The notes below the pieces were generated by a model. It saw only the letters and a program-made list of their open reading frames with translations, was not told the origin of the DNA and ran no database searches. Both the position numbers and the translations under genes were made by a program. DNA of 64,000 bases from Rhea pennata (Eukaryota > Chordata > Aves > Rheiformes > Rheidae), in assembly GCF_028389875.1 (NCBI RefSeq), contig NC_084668.1:29866993-29930992 (forward strand), read 5' to 3'. Below, piece by piece: positions 48,321 to 62,179 of this stretch (its first letter is position 1; each line of letters begins with the position of its first letter).

Positions 48321-51300
48321 GCCTTTTCAATGGTTCTCTTCTAAACGTAGTGGTAATCTTAATACTGAAGTCGATGTTTCCTCTGTGTGGAGGAATACGC
48401 GTGTGTGAGGGATTTGGAGTATTTCCGTGGATTTCTTTCTTCCTTTAATGCGCATAGTGGCGGTTCAGAGGATAATAACAAAACCAGAGAACACTCAGTT
48501 TGCTTCAGAAACGCTTCGCAAGGCTCTGGAAGCAGGACAGTCTTTACGATCTATGTTGTTGAAATGGGCTCTTCTGTCTTTCCATATTTAAAATGGAATA
48601 TTAAAATATTTAGTAGCGGGCTCAATACCACCAAGTAATTTATTACAGTTAGTAAAACAAGTGATTGTTCCTTGGTCACAACTTATGTGAGCATTTTTGT
48701 TTCGGGGCTTTTTTGCTTGTTCTTTGTTTTTTTTCCAAAGGCGTGCTGGCATTACTTGCAACAAAATAATCATCAAAGACCGACCCCCTTTTTTTTTCTG
48801 AAAGGGTTGTAGTATTTGCTCTTCAGAAATCATTTTATCTGGTGTAAAGCATGTCTGGTTTTGTGTCTTTGTAGTATTTTGTTTCTTAAACAAACCTGTA
48901 ACTCCAAATTATTTTTTTTACCCATGATAGCAATATTTAAAATAAAGTATGGAGCATTCTATATATTTTTGCTCTCTTTTGTACTTAGCATTTAAAAGAG
49001 TGCATTAACAGTTGCCTTGCAAGAGACTTATGGTATGTCCATTTAATTTTGCAAATGGGAAGCTACCAGATGTAGCTTTTATTTTCTCTAAGTATGGTGT
49101 ATCATATCTAAAATTATGAAGAGTATAAATGTGGAAATGTTAAATCTTTTGTTAATGGCTTCGAATTAAGCACACATTGTTGCAGATGATTTGGAGGACT
49201 TATTTAAAGTAAATATACAATTTCAAGCTCAATTATCATTCATAGTTTGACTAAACATAGTGAGATATTAGTTCTGTGAATTTGATACAGTGTTACTTCA
49301 TAATTACGATGCTTTTTTGCAGTAAATTTGATATAGAACAGTTGTTAAAGGAAAGCTGCTGAATAGTGTGACCAAACATTTTATGGAAAACATCTGGTGA
49401 ATTAGTTCAGGATGTGCACTGCATAAGAACAGAGTCTTTTGCACAAAATGAGAAGGAAGCTAACTCCACATGTATATGTTTTGTGGACATGAGAAGAGGT
49501 TAAACAATTATAAGTTAATTGTGTAAGCTAATAGGAGTGGTGCTCACAATGTCATTTTGAAATCGTTAAAGAGGAAATGGATGAGAATTATTGTTTTAAA
49601 ATCTCAAATGAACGGTTTACACCTGTTAATGTTACATTTAGAACAGCTGTTTCTTTTATTATCAGTAAACAGATGCAGAAAGTAATGGAATGTTTTAAAG
49701 CAATATGTTAATCCTGTCTTCCACTACTGAACCTTCTCACAATATCATGATTAAATACTAACTGTAATGCTGTTGTCATCTGCAGTTACAGAATTCTTAG
49801 TTATTTTTTAAATCATTTATATATCTGAAGTTCTAAATGTTTGTCCAAAGTTATTGTAGCCATTCATCAATGATTTGTAAATACTTTTGCATATCAGTAA
49901 TTTTATTAGTGATTCCATTGGACTGAATTACTCAGTCAAAGCAACCCTAATTTTGGGGTTGTTCAAATGATTTTTCTATATTTGTAATTTTACTTTGAAA
50001 TGAAAGGAAACAAACTATAAAGAGAATTAAAAAATAGCCTTCGAGGGCTAACAAATATGGTTTGTATGAGCTCTGTATGTGGTTGCTTGGTATTGCATGT
50101 AAAGCTTAGCCAGAGCAGGCTTGGTTAGATCCAAGACTTCAAGTTACTGCCTGTTAGAACAGTGCCGATAAGATGGTGCAAGTAAGGTTCTTTAGTGCAC
50201 AGGGTTTCTTGTTTTCTGTGAAAAGAGCTGTGATAAAGTGTATCTTATCATAGCTCAGATTTTCTATATGTCTTAGGACAAATTATTATGCTACTAAGGT
50301 ACTGAAATACCTTACTGCTATGGTTAGGACAGCCTCTTGGAAAAAATACCTTAAAACTGCAGATACAGTACTCCCTGTAGTTAGAGAAAGGTATTTCAGA
50401 ATATTTAAAAATTAGTGCCTTATTTAGCCTGAAGCTTTTTAGAAACCTGTAACTGTTCAAAGGCAATGACAATTTGTCTTCAACTGAAAATATATGTCTT
50501 AAAGTTAAAATTTTAGTATCTGTAAATGTTCTAAAAAATGTATCATTTCAATGAAATAACATGCGATTGAGGAGCATTACTAACTCAGCACTCAAAGAAC
50601 GGAAGCACAGAAGATTAATACTGTAAAAGTTGTTTGGCAGATTAGTTTTCAGGAAATGTAGAGACCAATGAATATGGCAGCTGCATTATTAAAATACTGT
50701 ATTCAAGCCCAGGTCAAATTGTTCATTCATGCATGGAGTAACTCAGCATTAATTGAATCATTACATTTTTTAGATACTTTAGATCACCAACACTTTGTGA
50801 TTCAACACTTAAAATGCTTCTTTAAATTAAAATATTCACAAGGAGCAAGCATTTTAACAGAGGAACACTATATTAAGCATTTATACATAGTCATTCATTT
50901 GTCATATCATTACAGTAATAAAATCGGTAGACCTAAGGTTCTACCTCCTTTCTAATGCCTGGACAACCTATTTTTGAGATTTTTTTAAGATGCTAAGTCA
51001 GGTATATAACCTAATGTAAGATAATAAAGAAATTGTGCCTTCCCTTGTTCTTGTTAGCCTGGTGCTGTTTATATTAGATAAATGACAGAGTGTCCCTGAT
51101 GAAAGGTAGGTGTATTTGTTTTCTCAATAAGAAAAGGAGGGGGGGGGGAGGTGAAACCCTCATGTTTATTAGGTAGGTTTTAAAAAGAGTCCTGTTATCT
51201 TACTTCCAGAACTTATAAATGAGTATTCCTTTGGAGTTAATTGGAGTTTATTTCATATAAAGTTGTTGTTTGAGGGCAAATTGTTTCAGCTGTAAAGAGC

Positions 51301-51480
51301 TAGGTTTAATTCTTGTCAAACTTCTGGCCGGAACTGATTAGTAATAAATATTTCAAAGCAATGTGCTGTTGGACTTCTGTTGTTCTTTGCTTAAATCGGG
51401 CAGCTTGACTGTTTAGTCGATTGAAATTCCTGCTGGTTTAGGAGTGTGTAATTTAGAACAAGAACTCCGTTAATACTTAC
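48321..51480. other. AT-rich non-coding DNA, first part
   Basis: No gene, RNA or recognisable transposon. A G11 run with a flanking purine stretch is present at about 51136-51151 (inside 51129-51155). It may be the first intron of the downstream + strand transcription unit. Confidence 0.7.
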
Positions 51481-51539
51481 TAAGACACATGGGAAAGAAT
51501 ATGTGTGTAGTTTTAGGAAACTCTTCCATCACCCGAGGA

Positions 51540-51751
51540 CTTCATGAAGTTTTCTCCTGCGAGGGGGTATCCTGCACACCAGAAGGCTTCCAGAGGCTCT
51601 TTGCCCCTGCAGCTCTCTGTCCCGCCGGCTGCACAGCAGCCCCGTGGCCAGCAGCCGCTTCCCGGCCGCGGGGCTCTGCACCTGCCAGGCATGAGGCTAG
51701 CAGGGCGCCTGCTTCCCCTCGTGCTGATTACGTGCATGCGTTAACACGTGG
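51540..51751 (+). promoter_or_regulatory. Small GC-rich patch ending in a strong splice donor: possible alternative first exon
   Basis: A roughly 150-bp GC-rich, moderately CpG-rich segment (51590-51710) is followed by CACGTGG|GTAAGTGC, a near-consensus donor with GT at 51752-51753. An E-box (CACGTG) abuts the donor. This arrangement suits an alternative promoter with a non-coding first exon on the + strand. No acceptor partner can be assigned. Confidence 0.35.
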
Positions 51752-52094
51752 GTAAGTGCAAAAGTAATGACAAACTCGAGAAGAAAGTTGAGAACAGAAC
51801 ACTGCATTTCTGTCAAAAATTGATTGGACAAGCTCATAGGTAACTGGAAGGCAGTTTCAGACAGAGCAATTGCATTAGTGTTGTCTTCTCAGGGAACGAG
51901 GCTATAAAAGCCCTGATCTGATAAACCTCGTATTTAATTTTGAAGCTGAGCTTGAAGATTTGTTTTTGGAAACTTGTTGTCTGAGGTCCCACTGCCATTG
52001 AGTAGTCGTAACTTTGATGCCTTATTTTTCTCAATCTTTGTGCAATTGGAAGTGCTCTCAACACCTTTAGGAAGTGTGGATTTGAAATTCTGGT

Positions 52095-52118
52095 TTTACT
52101 TATTTGCAAATAAGTAAA
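52095..52118. repeat. 24-bp perfect palindrome
   Basis: TTTACTTATTTG is followed directly, without spacer, by its exact reverse complement CAAATAAGTAAA. The centre ATTTGCAAAT resembles POU/C/EBP-type sites. It could be a dimeric factor site or chance. Confidence 0.95.
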
Positions 52119-53270
52119 TGTGATTCTGTATCAGGTGTATAACTATAACAGCACTAAACAGATACCCTCCTTTTAAAATAATAATATTATACACTAGTTG
52201 TGAACTTCTTTACTGTAGAATCTCAAAATACTTTACCATGCGCAAACCACTTACAGGCTGTGGAAAGAAGAAAGCGAGAGATGCACCGAGCTAGATGCAC
52301 GGCTGCGGCAGGGGGAACCAAACCCTTGCATCTTGACTCCCACTGTTACGCTTTCGGTTTAAAGAGCATGAACCTCATGGTTAATGGTGGATGTAGTTAA
52401 TTCTTGTCTGATTACAAACTTCTTGTGGAGTCCTGAGGACTGTAATCACTGACTTCAAACTAATCTGAGTCACCAAAACTTATGCATTTTATTATTATTG
52501 CTATTCTGTGTTCTGTTTCTTCTCAGTTTATTTGGCAACTAGATATCAAGAAGGTGTTATATTGATTCTTCAATCAAGTAAAGTACAGAAAGTTTCAAGC
52601 ACTAATAGTTTTGCTTTTTGTTTTTTAAACATATGTGGATGCAAAATTAATAACACTAAAGTTAACTCTTTCAAATAAAAACTTAAATGATAAAATATAT
52701 GGGAATGGTAACTGTTTTACCAGTTTTCGGTTATCAGTGCAAGTCTTTTAACTGTAGCTCCAAAATCTGGAGCAAGTATTTTGGCATAGCACAGTTTGTT
52801 GTAAGGAAGATTTAATAGCTTGTTACGTCCTATTTCTATAAACAGAAGTCATTTAGAGTTCAACAGATATATTTAGAATCAGCATTTGTGCTTGTAGTTA
52901 CAGGCTTAATAAAGTAATCTTTGAAAAGTTTAGCATACAGAAAGGGAATATACGACTTCAAACTTACCTCATAACTAACTCCCTTTTAAGAGGCTTTGAC
53001 ATACTGCTTAATGTTAACCTGTAATATTAGGAATCCAACTTGTTATTAAAAAGATTTGTAAATGAAATCATAATAAATGTAAATGTTGCATGCATACATT
53101 AATGGTTTTAGGAGAGTTGTATGATTACTATTTTACAACTTAAATTATGAAACAATGTGTGATCTTGCAGATATTATCCTGGCCAAATTCCCCAATCTTC
53201 ACTGAGACTTTCTGTGTGTGAAAGAGTGCCGTTAAGGCCCAATGAAACAGGAGGTTGAAAGTTATAGAGA

Positions 53271-53295
53271 GCTTCGCTTCGCTTCACTTCGCTTT
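53271..53295. repeat. Imperfect (GCTTC)5 pentanucleotide repeat
   Basis: Three perfect GCTTC units followed by ACTTC and GCTTT. It is a short, partly decayed microsatellite carrying CpGs in an AT-rich region. Confidence 0.85.
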
Positions 53296-54078
53296 GTCAA
53301 AGTATTATTAGGAGTTTGCAATGAGTAATTTGTAATCTTGCCTGTGATTTGTTGACTTCAAGGTATGTATAATATCTGAAAAAAAGGATGTTAAATCTGT
53401 TTAAGATACGAGTTTTATAGCAAAGTGTAAATTAAAGCTAGAGTGACCTTTTGGTGTTGTTGATCATGTGTGTGAAGACGTTCATCTGTTAGCCTGCACT
53501 AATCACAGTGACAAGGCTGCTGCTCAGAAGACAGCAGATATGAGCAATATTGTTGTATATTTGCTCTTCTGCAGGTTCTTTATTGAAAAACTTTGTAATT
53601 GAAATGTTTATAATCACACTTGGGGGGGAGTTCTCCCCACCCCCTCAATATTCTATTCTGGCAAAGGTAGCTGTTCTTTCCCTAAGAAAATAAGATTCAT
53701 CAAGTGGTGTAAATAGATGTTAGTATCCCAGTTTAAATTTCAGTTGATATTTCTGCCATCATTGCTGGCTCTACATTGATGTGGGGTCTAGTAATTTCTA
53801 CTATATCATTTCTAGTATAGATTCCGGAGATGGAAAGCTTTGAGTTAAAAATATTTTATGTATTTTTTTTAGTATTAACTTTTCCCCCGTGTGTTTTGAC
53901 AAAATAACAACTGTTATCATTTCTCCTTTATTAAATTGCTATACTTCCAGCATCACAAATGTCACTAGATCGTGTGGTTACCCAACCTTATTAAAGAAAT
54001 ATCTTGTGAATTTTGCTTTGTAAATAACTAAAAGTTTCGTTTAATATTATGATAACTCAACAGGATTTTTTTCCCTCC

Positions 54079-54102
54079 TTTTTTTTTTTTTTTTTTTTTT
54101 TT
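54079..54102. repeat. T24 homopolymer
   Basis: The longest homopolymer in the window, preceded by a pyrimidine stretch. No retroposed body was recognised on its right side. Confidence 0.9.
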
Positions 54103-55854
54103 AAACCAGGCTTGAATTTTGATTGTTTCAGTAAGCATCTGAGAAGTTCTCATTTAACAGTGTACTACTTAAAATGCCACTGGGGAGGAAGAAAAACATA
54201 AGTACGCTTTTCCCACATTACTTATGTAGATTATAAAATGATACTTTACAGTATTCATTGCTATTCATCCAATAGTCTGAAACATTAAGTTGTATGCACA
54301 AATATGAGTAATATTATACCCATTTGTCCAGTGATTAAACTGGCATCTTGAAAAGTGGACATGACCACATAGCTGGCTGATGGCAAATCTGGGAACAGAT
54401 CCTAACACACTGATAGTGTTTCCCCACTTTAACTACATTAGAAGTCCAGCAGTTAAAAAAACCATGATATTCTGGTACAAAATGATATATATATGATGTG
54501 CAACACAAAAGATTTCCTGTTTTCAATTTATGTTCTTCAGTCAGTCCACAGGTCATGTAAAACATCACTGAGAAAGTGCTATATCTACATATACAAGTGT
54601 TTCTATTGATACATTATTTTTCTAAGATTTTGCTGAGTAAAGCTATTTCCATACATAAGCATTTTGGCCATCTGCAACTGCTTGTCAGTGAGCCTGGTTT
54701 GAGAACACTGGTCGTAATTGTAACCTTAGGAATGTGTGACCAGCTCGCAGCCAGCTGTGCATGCCCTGACTTTTTCCAGGTGTTAAGATACATGGCCACT
54801 TTTGTTCACTTTAACCGATGGGGCAAAATACGTTCCTTGTTTTTTTCCCCACCTTGTATTAAACCCACAAACTGCTGTTCGTTTTGTTTGTTTGCTTTTG
54901 TTTTCTAAGATGTCATTGATAACAACTAGGTGAAGCCGTCACTTAATTATTATGAATATATGACACATTGTTCGATGTCTGTATGACGGAATATGTGTAG
55001 AGAAAACCAAAAAGGTCCTCAATGTGCAGTCGTCTTGTAAATTAACAGTGCTGACCCTGCAAATTACAGAAATCCTCTAATTTTTGTTTGTCAGAGATTT
55101 TGCCTGTTTGGTTAGTACTCGTATTTCAACGGCATAGATATTTCTGCAGCTTAAGCCTCTTCAGCTAGACAGTACCAACATTTTGTAATCAAGTTTTATT
55201 TTAATAGTCTATTTCATAACAGTAGGAGCACTTGCTCACTGCCTTCAGCATGGGAGTTTAACTGGAAGTCTTTCTGAATCCAGTCTGGAGTTATCTGTAT
55301 AGAATTTTTTGATTTTGTTTTCCTAACTTTTGTAGGTCCTCTTGTGGTTTACAGTCGTTGAGTGGGAGCCAGGTGGTTCTAGTGTAAATCAAAGCAAGAT
55401 CCGTAATGGGAAAAATAGGTAATGAGCATCTTCAGTTGTCTGCAGAAAAGCTGATGATAGACATTTTGATTCAAATATCTAATGTCTTTGCATTCAAGAA
55501 ATATCTTCTGCCTTGTCATGATTATTTTTCACTAGAAAGTGATGCACTTCTAGTACTTGATATGTGTTGTCACAGAAGTAAGTTAATGTTTTCCCCTTCA
55601 CCTTTTGGAAAACTATGTACTATAATACCACAGTAAACAAGAATAACTATTCAAAATAAAAGTGAAAACCTTTACATTGCAGTACATAGTCTATATGGAA
55701 GAGATTATAAATTAAATAATTTAATGGAGAGGTGAGAAAGTAAGTAATGATGGCTTTAATTTGACTGTTTAAATGTAACAATATAACTGATGTAATATGT
55801 GCAGACTTCAACTGCACTAGCAGACTGCTATTGTGACCAGAAATAAAGATGACA

Positions 55855-56030
55855 GAGGATCCTTTGCACAGGGTGATGTTACACAGAGAAATACTGCTCT
55901 CTTGTCAGACAGTTCACACTAGACCTTGCACAAAGTAGCTCTACCACTGCAGAGGATCAGGCTCTATTCCTCTGGAGTTAAAGGAATAAATAGAAGTCAG
56001 ACTAGAATATGCAACTTAGACTTATCTGAC
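55855..56030. mobile_element. Possible eroded MITE-like repeat
   Basis: GAGGATCAGGCTCTATTCCT then TGGAGTTAAAGGAATAAAT, after CAGGGTGATGTTACACAG, resemble the 'AGAATCAGGCCC ... GGAGTTACTCCTGATTTACACC' type of old DNA-transposon repeats. The comparison is from memory; boundaries are uncertain. Confidence 0.3.
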
Positions 56031-56974
56031 TACCCATTTACGGTTAATATAGCAGAAGAGCAATATAATTTGGATTTCAACTTGAATTAGAAAGTCAAGT
56101 TTAATCCTAGCATCACCCACAGACTTGAACTCAAGCTGATAAAAAGCTATTCCAGAAAGAAAAATATTTTTACTATCCCTATGTAATGTGGCTACAGTAG
56201 AATATGTACTCTAATTTCACAGTAGAAAATGTAGAAAAACAATAATTGTTAATAAGCCCTGCTGTTCAAAGAAGCAGTGCTGTAGAACTTACCTAATACA
56301 AAGCATCTAGAGAAATGAGTTTATAACTTGGAAAAGGAAAAGGACAATTCTTTATAGGGCTGAAAATCATCCTTTATCTCTAAAAGTAACCTGCCTATTC
56401 AGATCAGTTTCCAAGGCTGAATAAATTCAGACCTTCAAACAGAGCAGATCTGTATCTTCTGTAACAAACTGTAAATTGGTGAAGGATGAACTGGCATGTA
56501 CAAAAATGTATGTGAAGAATTTGACAAAACTTTAACTAGAAATAGTGCTAATCTTCCCCAGTCTTCAATCACCTCTAATTGACTCTTGGGACAAAACACT
56601 GACTCTCCCATCGTTCTGTGGGGGTCAGCAGAAAGGGTTTTTTCAGACCTGTGACCTATTTATTACATTTTGTAGTTGAGGTGGAGTGAAAGATAAATGT
56701 CAGACCTTTCTAATAATGCCAAGACAGATCCTTTCTAGACAAAATATTAATCAATGTTTGACTAATGCTACAGTAAAAAGACAGAAATCACTGGAAGCGC
56801 AAGTGTGTTTATCGCTCCCTGTGAGTACTAGCTCAATCAGTACATTTGTTTTACTTGGAGTAATTTAGAAGATGTGTACCTCTTGCTTAAAATTACTGTC
56901 TTTTACAGCCCTTTCAGTGACCTTACACAGTTGGGTTTGGTCATCTGCAAATGTCCTAAGGATATGCAGATTCT

Positions 56975-57125
56975 AAACCGGAGCTAATATTTTCCTAAAC
57001 ATTTTGAAATCAGTAGGAGATTAGCACATCTGAAAGCCTAAATGCATTTCAAAGTTTAGTCCTTAGGGACTCAAAACTTAATTAAATCTTGAATATCTGT
57101 GGCAAATAGGCATCTAAGCACTTGC
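56975..57125. mobile_element. Possible eroded hAT/MITE-like repeat
   Basis: CCTAAACATTTTGAAATCAG, GGAGATTAGCACATCTGAAA and GCCTAAATGCATTTCAAAG show the alternating 'GCCTAAAT / TTTGAAAATC / GGAGTTAGG' inverted pattern of old non-autonomous DNA transposons. It looks like the same kind of element as 23775-23950. Confidence 0.35.
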
Positions 57126-60100
57126 TTAGCTCTTGACAAATGGTCTAGAACTGTTTGCTTGGGGAGGAGACGAGGACCACACCAGTCTGGTGCTGAGACC
57201 TGCTTAACATAAGCTTGTAGCAAGAAAAGTTCTCTCTCAAAAGTGCAATGTTACGGAGTGCTCTTACATAATGGTACTAAGGAAGTGACTAGGTTGTGTG
57301 GTTATTTACGAATGTTTCTCAAGTTAAAATACTGGTGTGTAAATCCTCTTTGATAAGCGGGATCCATGCAGGCTTCATCAGAGCACATAGGAAAGCCAAC
57401 AATAAAACCCCAAAAGAATTTAAAGGTATAAGTTAATTACAATAGTGACTTGTGCCTCTGACTTCTGTCTAGTGATGATTTTCAGATGTGTACTGCTATT
57501 GCAAGATTCTTATAATGCTAGTCTTCCGTATTTCCTGTGAAACTTAATGTTCAAAAAGCTGCAACAACACTTAACTATTCTGTTTTGTAAGATAGAATCA
57601 CTTAGAATACTGTGATATTTTTGTTGTTATCCGTGTCCCATATGAACAAAATAGATTAGCCAGTCAATAAAATATACCACCCACAGAAGTTGAGAGACAG
57701 AAGTTTAAAAACAATAAAATAAAAATCTGTCATGTATTATGGTAGACTAAGGCAAGGAAGCCAAATAGCTCTAAACTGTGTGCAACCTAATTGAGGAAGT
57801 AAGATACTTCTGCAGGGTATGGCTACATAATGTAAACAATTTCTAAGAGTATTTGGCAGTTTCTTGGACTTTGCTCCAAGTGCTATAGTTCAGTTCAATG
57901 GGAATGAAAAGCCGTGCTCCATGACAACCTTTATATTTCATTTTGAATGAATGAAATTTGGAAGCAAGTATTATTACTACTACTACTACTACTACTTAAG
58001 AGTGACAATTGAAAAAAAAGAGATGCACAATTGTATTTCTTCCTGCCTGCTCATTTTTCTTTCATTGTTAACTTTTAATCTCATTTAAGTGGAAAGAATT
58101 CAAATACATTCAGATAGCTCTACTAGCATAACATATGTTACTTGATTAAATACAATTTGATTTATAATGACAGTTGCTACTTCGTGTTTGGAGGAGACTG
58201 ATCTGTATGCATGCTTTAGTTTCCTGCTCTTTCTCAGAGATTGCTTTGGGGGAGAGAATAGTTATTTCTGATGTTAACACTGTGTATCTTCATGTATGTG
58301 TATCTTCATAGTGGTATTTATTAATATACCTGTGGGGACAATTAATGATCTTGAATGCTTTCATTATGAGAACTTAGGACTTACAGGAGCAGGAAACACA
58401 TTTTTCTTGTGTAGCCTTTGAGGGTTTAGTTAAATTGCTCTGATGCATTGCAACTTTCAATCCTGTTTTGTCTTCTGCATTTTCATCAGATACTGCAGGC
58501 TAAGTAGTATTAATCCACTTAGTAGCGGGACAGAAACTCCAAGTAACACCAAGAACTCTTTTTCCCCACTTCCACGGCTGCATACTAAAGGAGTTGACCA
58601 GTGCTGCTAGAGACCCTTGCTCCAGCAGGCTAACATAAATTAAAGGTCCAGAGCACTGGTGGTGTTCACTGTTGTTAAAATTCTCATAGGACTCTTTACA
58701 AGTATAAGATGTTAACCCCCGTGGTCTGGCCAGCTTCCAAAGTGGATAATTACATTCTTCCTACCTAAATTCCCCCTGCAATTTCGATTAGATGTGGTGG
58801 TATTCTTCACTTCCTGTCCTGGGCCATATACTGAAACAGTTGTCGTGTCTCATCCCAGAGGTACTTGCTTTCAGTGACTGATGGAGTGATCTGGGGGTAT
58901 AGTCTGTAAAACATTTCAGGGTCCTTTTGGATGCAATGTAATGTCATTTATTATGCTGATAATTTTTTTTAATTATCTGCTGTTTAAAGCATACTAGGTT
59001 AATCTGAGCCCTGAAAGCATGCAAACTGTGTGCCACAGACCTAGAGTAAGATAGTACTGCCAACTGTTCTAATTCCTTGTGGAAGTTCTTTCCAGAGATT
59101 TTTACAAACGAAAAAGTAACAGACCAAACTAAAAATAAAGGAACAGGGTTTTTTAGGGTTCGGTATAAAACAGGAAGAATATGGAATATGTAATAATGCT
59201 AACACGAACTTTGCCTCAAATGAGGTATTCGTACGTTCCGTCTGCTTAGGGATTCCATTGTAATCTTCAAAGTAGGATCTAAAAACACATTTTAGCACAG
59301 TTACTCTTTTCCTACCATCTTCTCGTAATAGAAATGCCTTTTGCAATAAATCCATTGTAAATTTCATTTAGTAATTTGAGTAATTGCATACTAATTGGAA
59401 ATAGACTATTTATGAATTTTAATATTGCCTGTAAGCAAACAGATACAGAATTAGTACTCTTCATATCTAACAGAAGAATAAGCTAAGCTCTTTATATGCC
59501 AAATATACTCAGGCTTCAAATACAGCGTTCTGTAAATATGGAATTTGCTTTAATGTGTGTCTGTAATACATATACAGGTCACTACTCCACGTGCTGCAGG
59601 GAAAATGGAAGATCTCCCAGGATGCTTGTCCTGTAGCCCAGGAAATGTATTTCCAGTCACAAATCTGAAAATCAAGATACGACCATATGTGAGTGAATAT
59701 TATGTACTAATTGAGCTCCTGAGAGGATTCCTGGCATAACTTTTTGAGACAGTCCAGGTCTCTAAGTGCATCAGTAAATCTATGATGCTTCTGAGGGAGG
59801 TTAAAAAGCCAAAACAACAAACCAATCAGTGAAAAAAACCTTCTGTCTATGTAAAAATAGAGAGGAAAAAAATGTCTACTATGATCCAATAGATTTAAAA
59901 GCTTGATGCGTAAGTGTCTTTACATGATTTTTTTTCACAATGTTTCAGAGAAAAACTGCACTATTAGGAGCGTTATGAAAGAGATCTTTCTTTTAGAAAG
60001 ATGAATTCAGTTGACTTGATAAATATGCGACAGCAAGTTCAGCTTAATATGCTCCACTACTTTGTACTTAGAAGGCAACCTCTACTCACTACACAACCAG

Positions 60101-62170
60101 ATGTTAACTGAGTTATACCTGTGCAATTTGATTCAGTGAAGGCTTAATGAATTTTAACACAGAAGATGAAATTTAGTTCTCCTGCCTGTGATCAATTCAG
60201 ATATTCCTTATTTATTTTGCTACTCAGAGGTGAAATAAGCAATTATTATAGTTTTAGACATGTAACTTTTAAGAATGTGCTTGTCTAATTGCAGTATGAA
60301 ATAGTAAATATTATTTGCATAAAATATGGCTTGCTATGAAGAATTTATGAACATTTAAAGTTAACATTACCAATGTAGTTTTAAAATGTTTCTGGTTTCT
60401 AAAGTTTGATTTCTAAAACTAGTATTTCTATTCTGTTGGAGGATAGAACATGTATTTATTAAGTAGTTGTTTAAGTGAATGTAAATAGTTTTATTGGAAC
60501 TAATTATCTCCTAAAAGGCACAAAAATAAAGTACTGCCTTTTGCTATCAAAAACACACAAATATTCTAAGGGTCCTTCCACATATCTGAAGACTTTAGAT
60601 TGTTTTATTTGTTTGAGCTTTGGCAACTGAGCACCCTCTTCCTGTTTCCAAGATGAGAGTAAAATCTCTGGATCCTTTCATACAATAAACATATATTTTA
60701 ATACTGTAGCAACATTCCTTTCATCAAGTTTTTACATAAAAGTAATCTGACAGAGTAATTTGATAAAGGATTGATTTATATGGAAGATGATTCATAGGTA
60801 GATGTTGCGTGGGGGGGGTATATAGCCTTTTTTTTTTTTATCTGTCTGTATGATCTTTCTAGCTTTTCTTATTTTGTATAACTTCTTCTCTACCTGATAC
60901 TGTGATACAACTTTTTCAGTGTCTTTTTTTCTGTTAGTGTAATTATCTGATGTTTCCTAAGTACATGTCAAAAAAGAATAATATATTAAATTTATCCATG
61001 TTTAGAATTCTCTTTTTAATTTTGATTTCCTTTATCTTGGCAAGTTCTCTCTGCTGTGCAAGTTTTAGGGATTTGGAGAATGGGTTTTTTTTTTCTTTTT
61101 TCCCCTTTTTCTAGCTATCAGACTTCCTTTTTATCCAGTAAATTCTCTCCTTCAGTAATTTTTTCCTTATTCATCGTCTTTTCATCCCTTGCATTCTCCC
61201 CCTTGAGAGAGGGAGATTGTACTCTTCTCTTCTGCCCATCCATGACTTTCTCCTCCTTATCTCTTGCTCTTTCTCTTGTTATCTGCAACTCCCTCCCTCC
61301 CTCTCACTGCATTTTACTGTTTCCTTCCTCTACCCCCCTCAAGTACTCACAACTCTCAAAAATAACTTGTATTAATTTAATTTAGACCTGTCTTTTTGTG
61401 GAACTGTGAATTGCACTCAGCAGAAATCTTTGCATCTTAGAGTGGAAGGAGAAGTTCTGCTTTTAATCTGTCCTGCACAAGTTTCTAGCTATTTCTTCCT
61501 TTCTTCCCCTCACTCTCCCCATCATTATTCCTCTTTCTCTACTCATTCTCTTCAGCACTGCGTGCTCAAAGGTTTCCTTCTATGCTTACATGTAGTTAAA
61601 AAAACAGTTTTCCAATTAATTTTAAAAATCTGGAAATTTCAATGAAAATTCAGTTCACATTAAACTTTCTGAGAAAGTTTTCAGAATGATTTCATTTTGC
61701 TCTGTATCACTGGCACTGGTCAATGTGAGAAAGATTCTTCATAAACATCAAGAAAGCATTTTTTTTCTCACAGCCCAAACCTCCTTGTTTGCATGAGAGA
61801 TTGTGGCTGCTACACCAAAGAGTAAATTGTTATTGCCATTCATTGGGAGGAGAAATGTGATGAGATCAGTATATGCTCTGAAAATTTGTCATTGTTGTAT
61901 TTAATGACTGCTTTAATTCTGTTTTTTTTAATAACTATTTTGTAAACTCAGTTGCGGCGGCAGATGTGTATTTACGAGCTGCAGAGGAAACCAGCCCTGC
62001 AGGGAGTACACACTTCAACCGAAACTGAAGTTAATACTAGGAGGGTGACCGGCTGAAGTTTGGAAATGGTTAATAATGTCTTCGGAGGAGATGAGGGGTA
62101 GATGAATGGTGAACAACTGGGAAGCTGGCTCCGAAGCACGTGCTGCTGGATTTGGACACTGACTGATGTG
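57126..62170. other. AT-rich non-coding DNA, third part
   Basis: Contains a (TAC)7 microsatellite (57975-57995), a possible 111-nt exon-like segment (59578-59688) and a pyrimidine-rich stretch (about 61080-61340). The frames at 61056-61385 and 61406-61645 are products of that base composition. No gene recognised. Confidence 0.7.
57975..57995. repeat. (TAC)7 microsatellite
   Basis: Seven perfect TAC units preceded by ATTAT. It is likely polymorphic. Confidence 0.95.
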
Positions 62171-62179
62171 TTTTGGCTG

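Larger units (their letters stand above)
51752..55900. other. AT-rich non-coding DNA, second part
   Basis: Holds a 24-bp perfect palindrome (52095-52118), an imperfect CTTCG-type pentanucleotide repeat (53271-53295) and a T24 run (54079-54102). Frames such as 54576-54908 are unrecognised. No gene seen. Confidence 0.7.
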
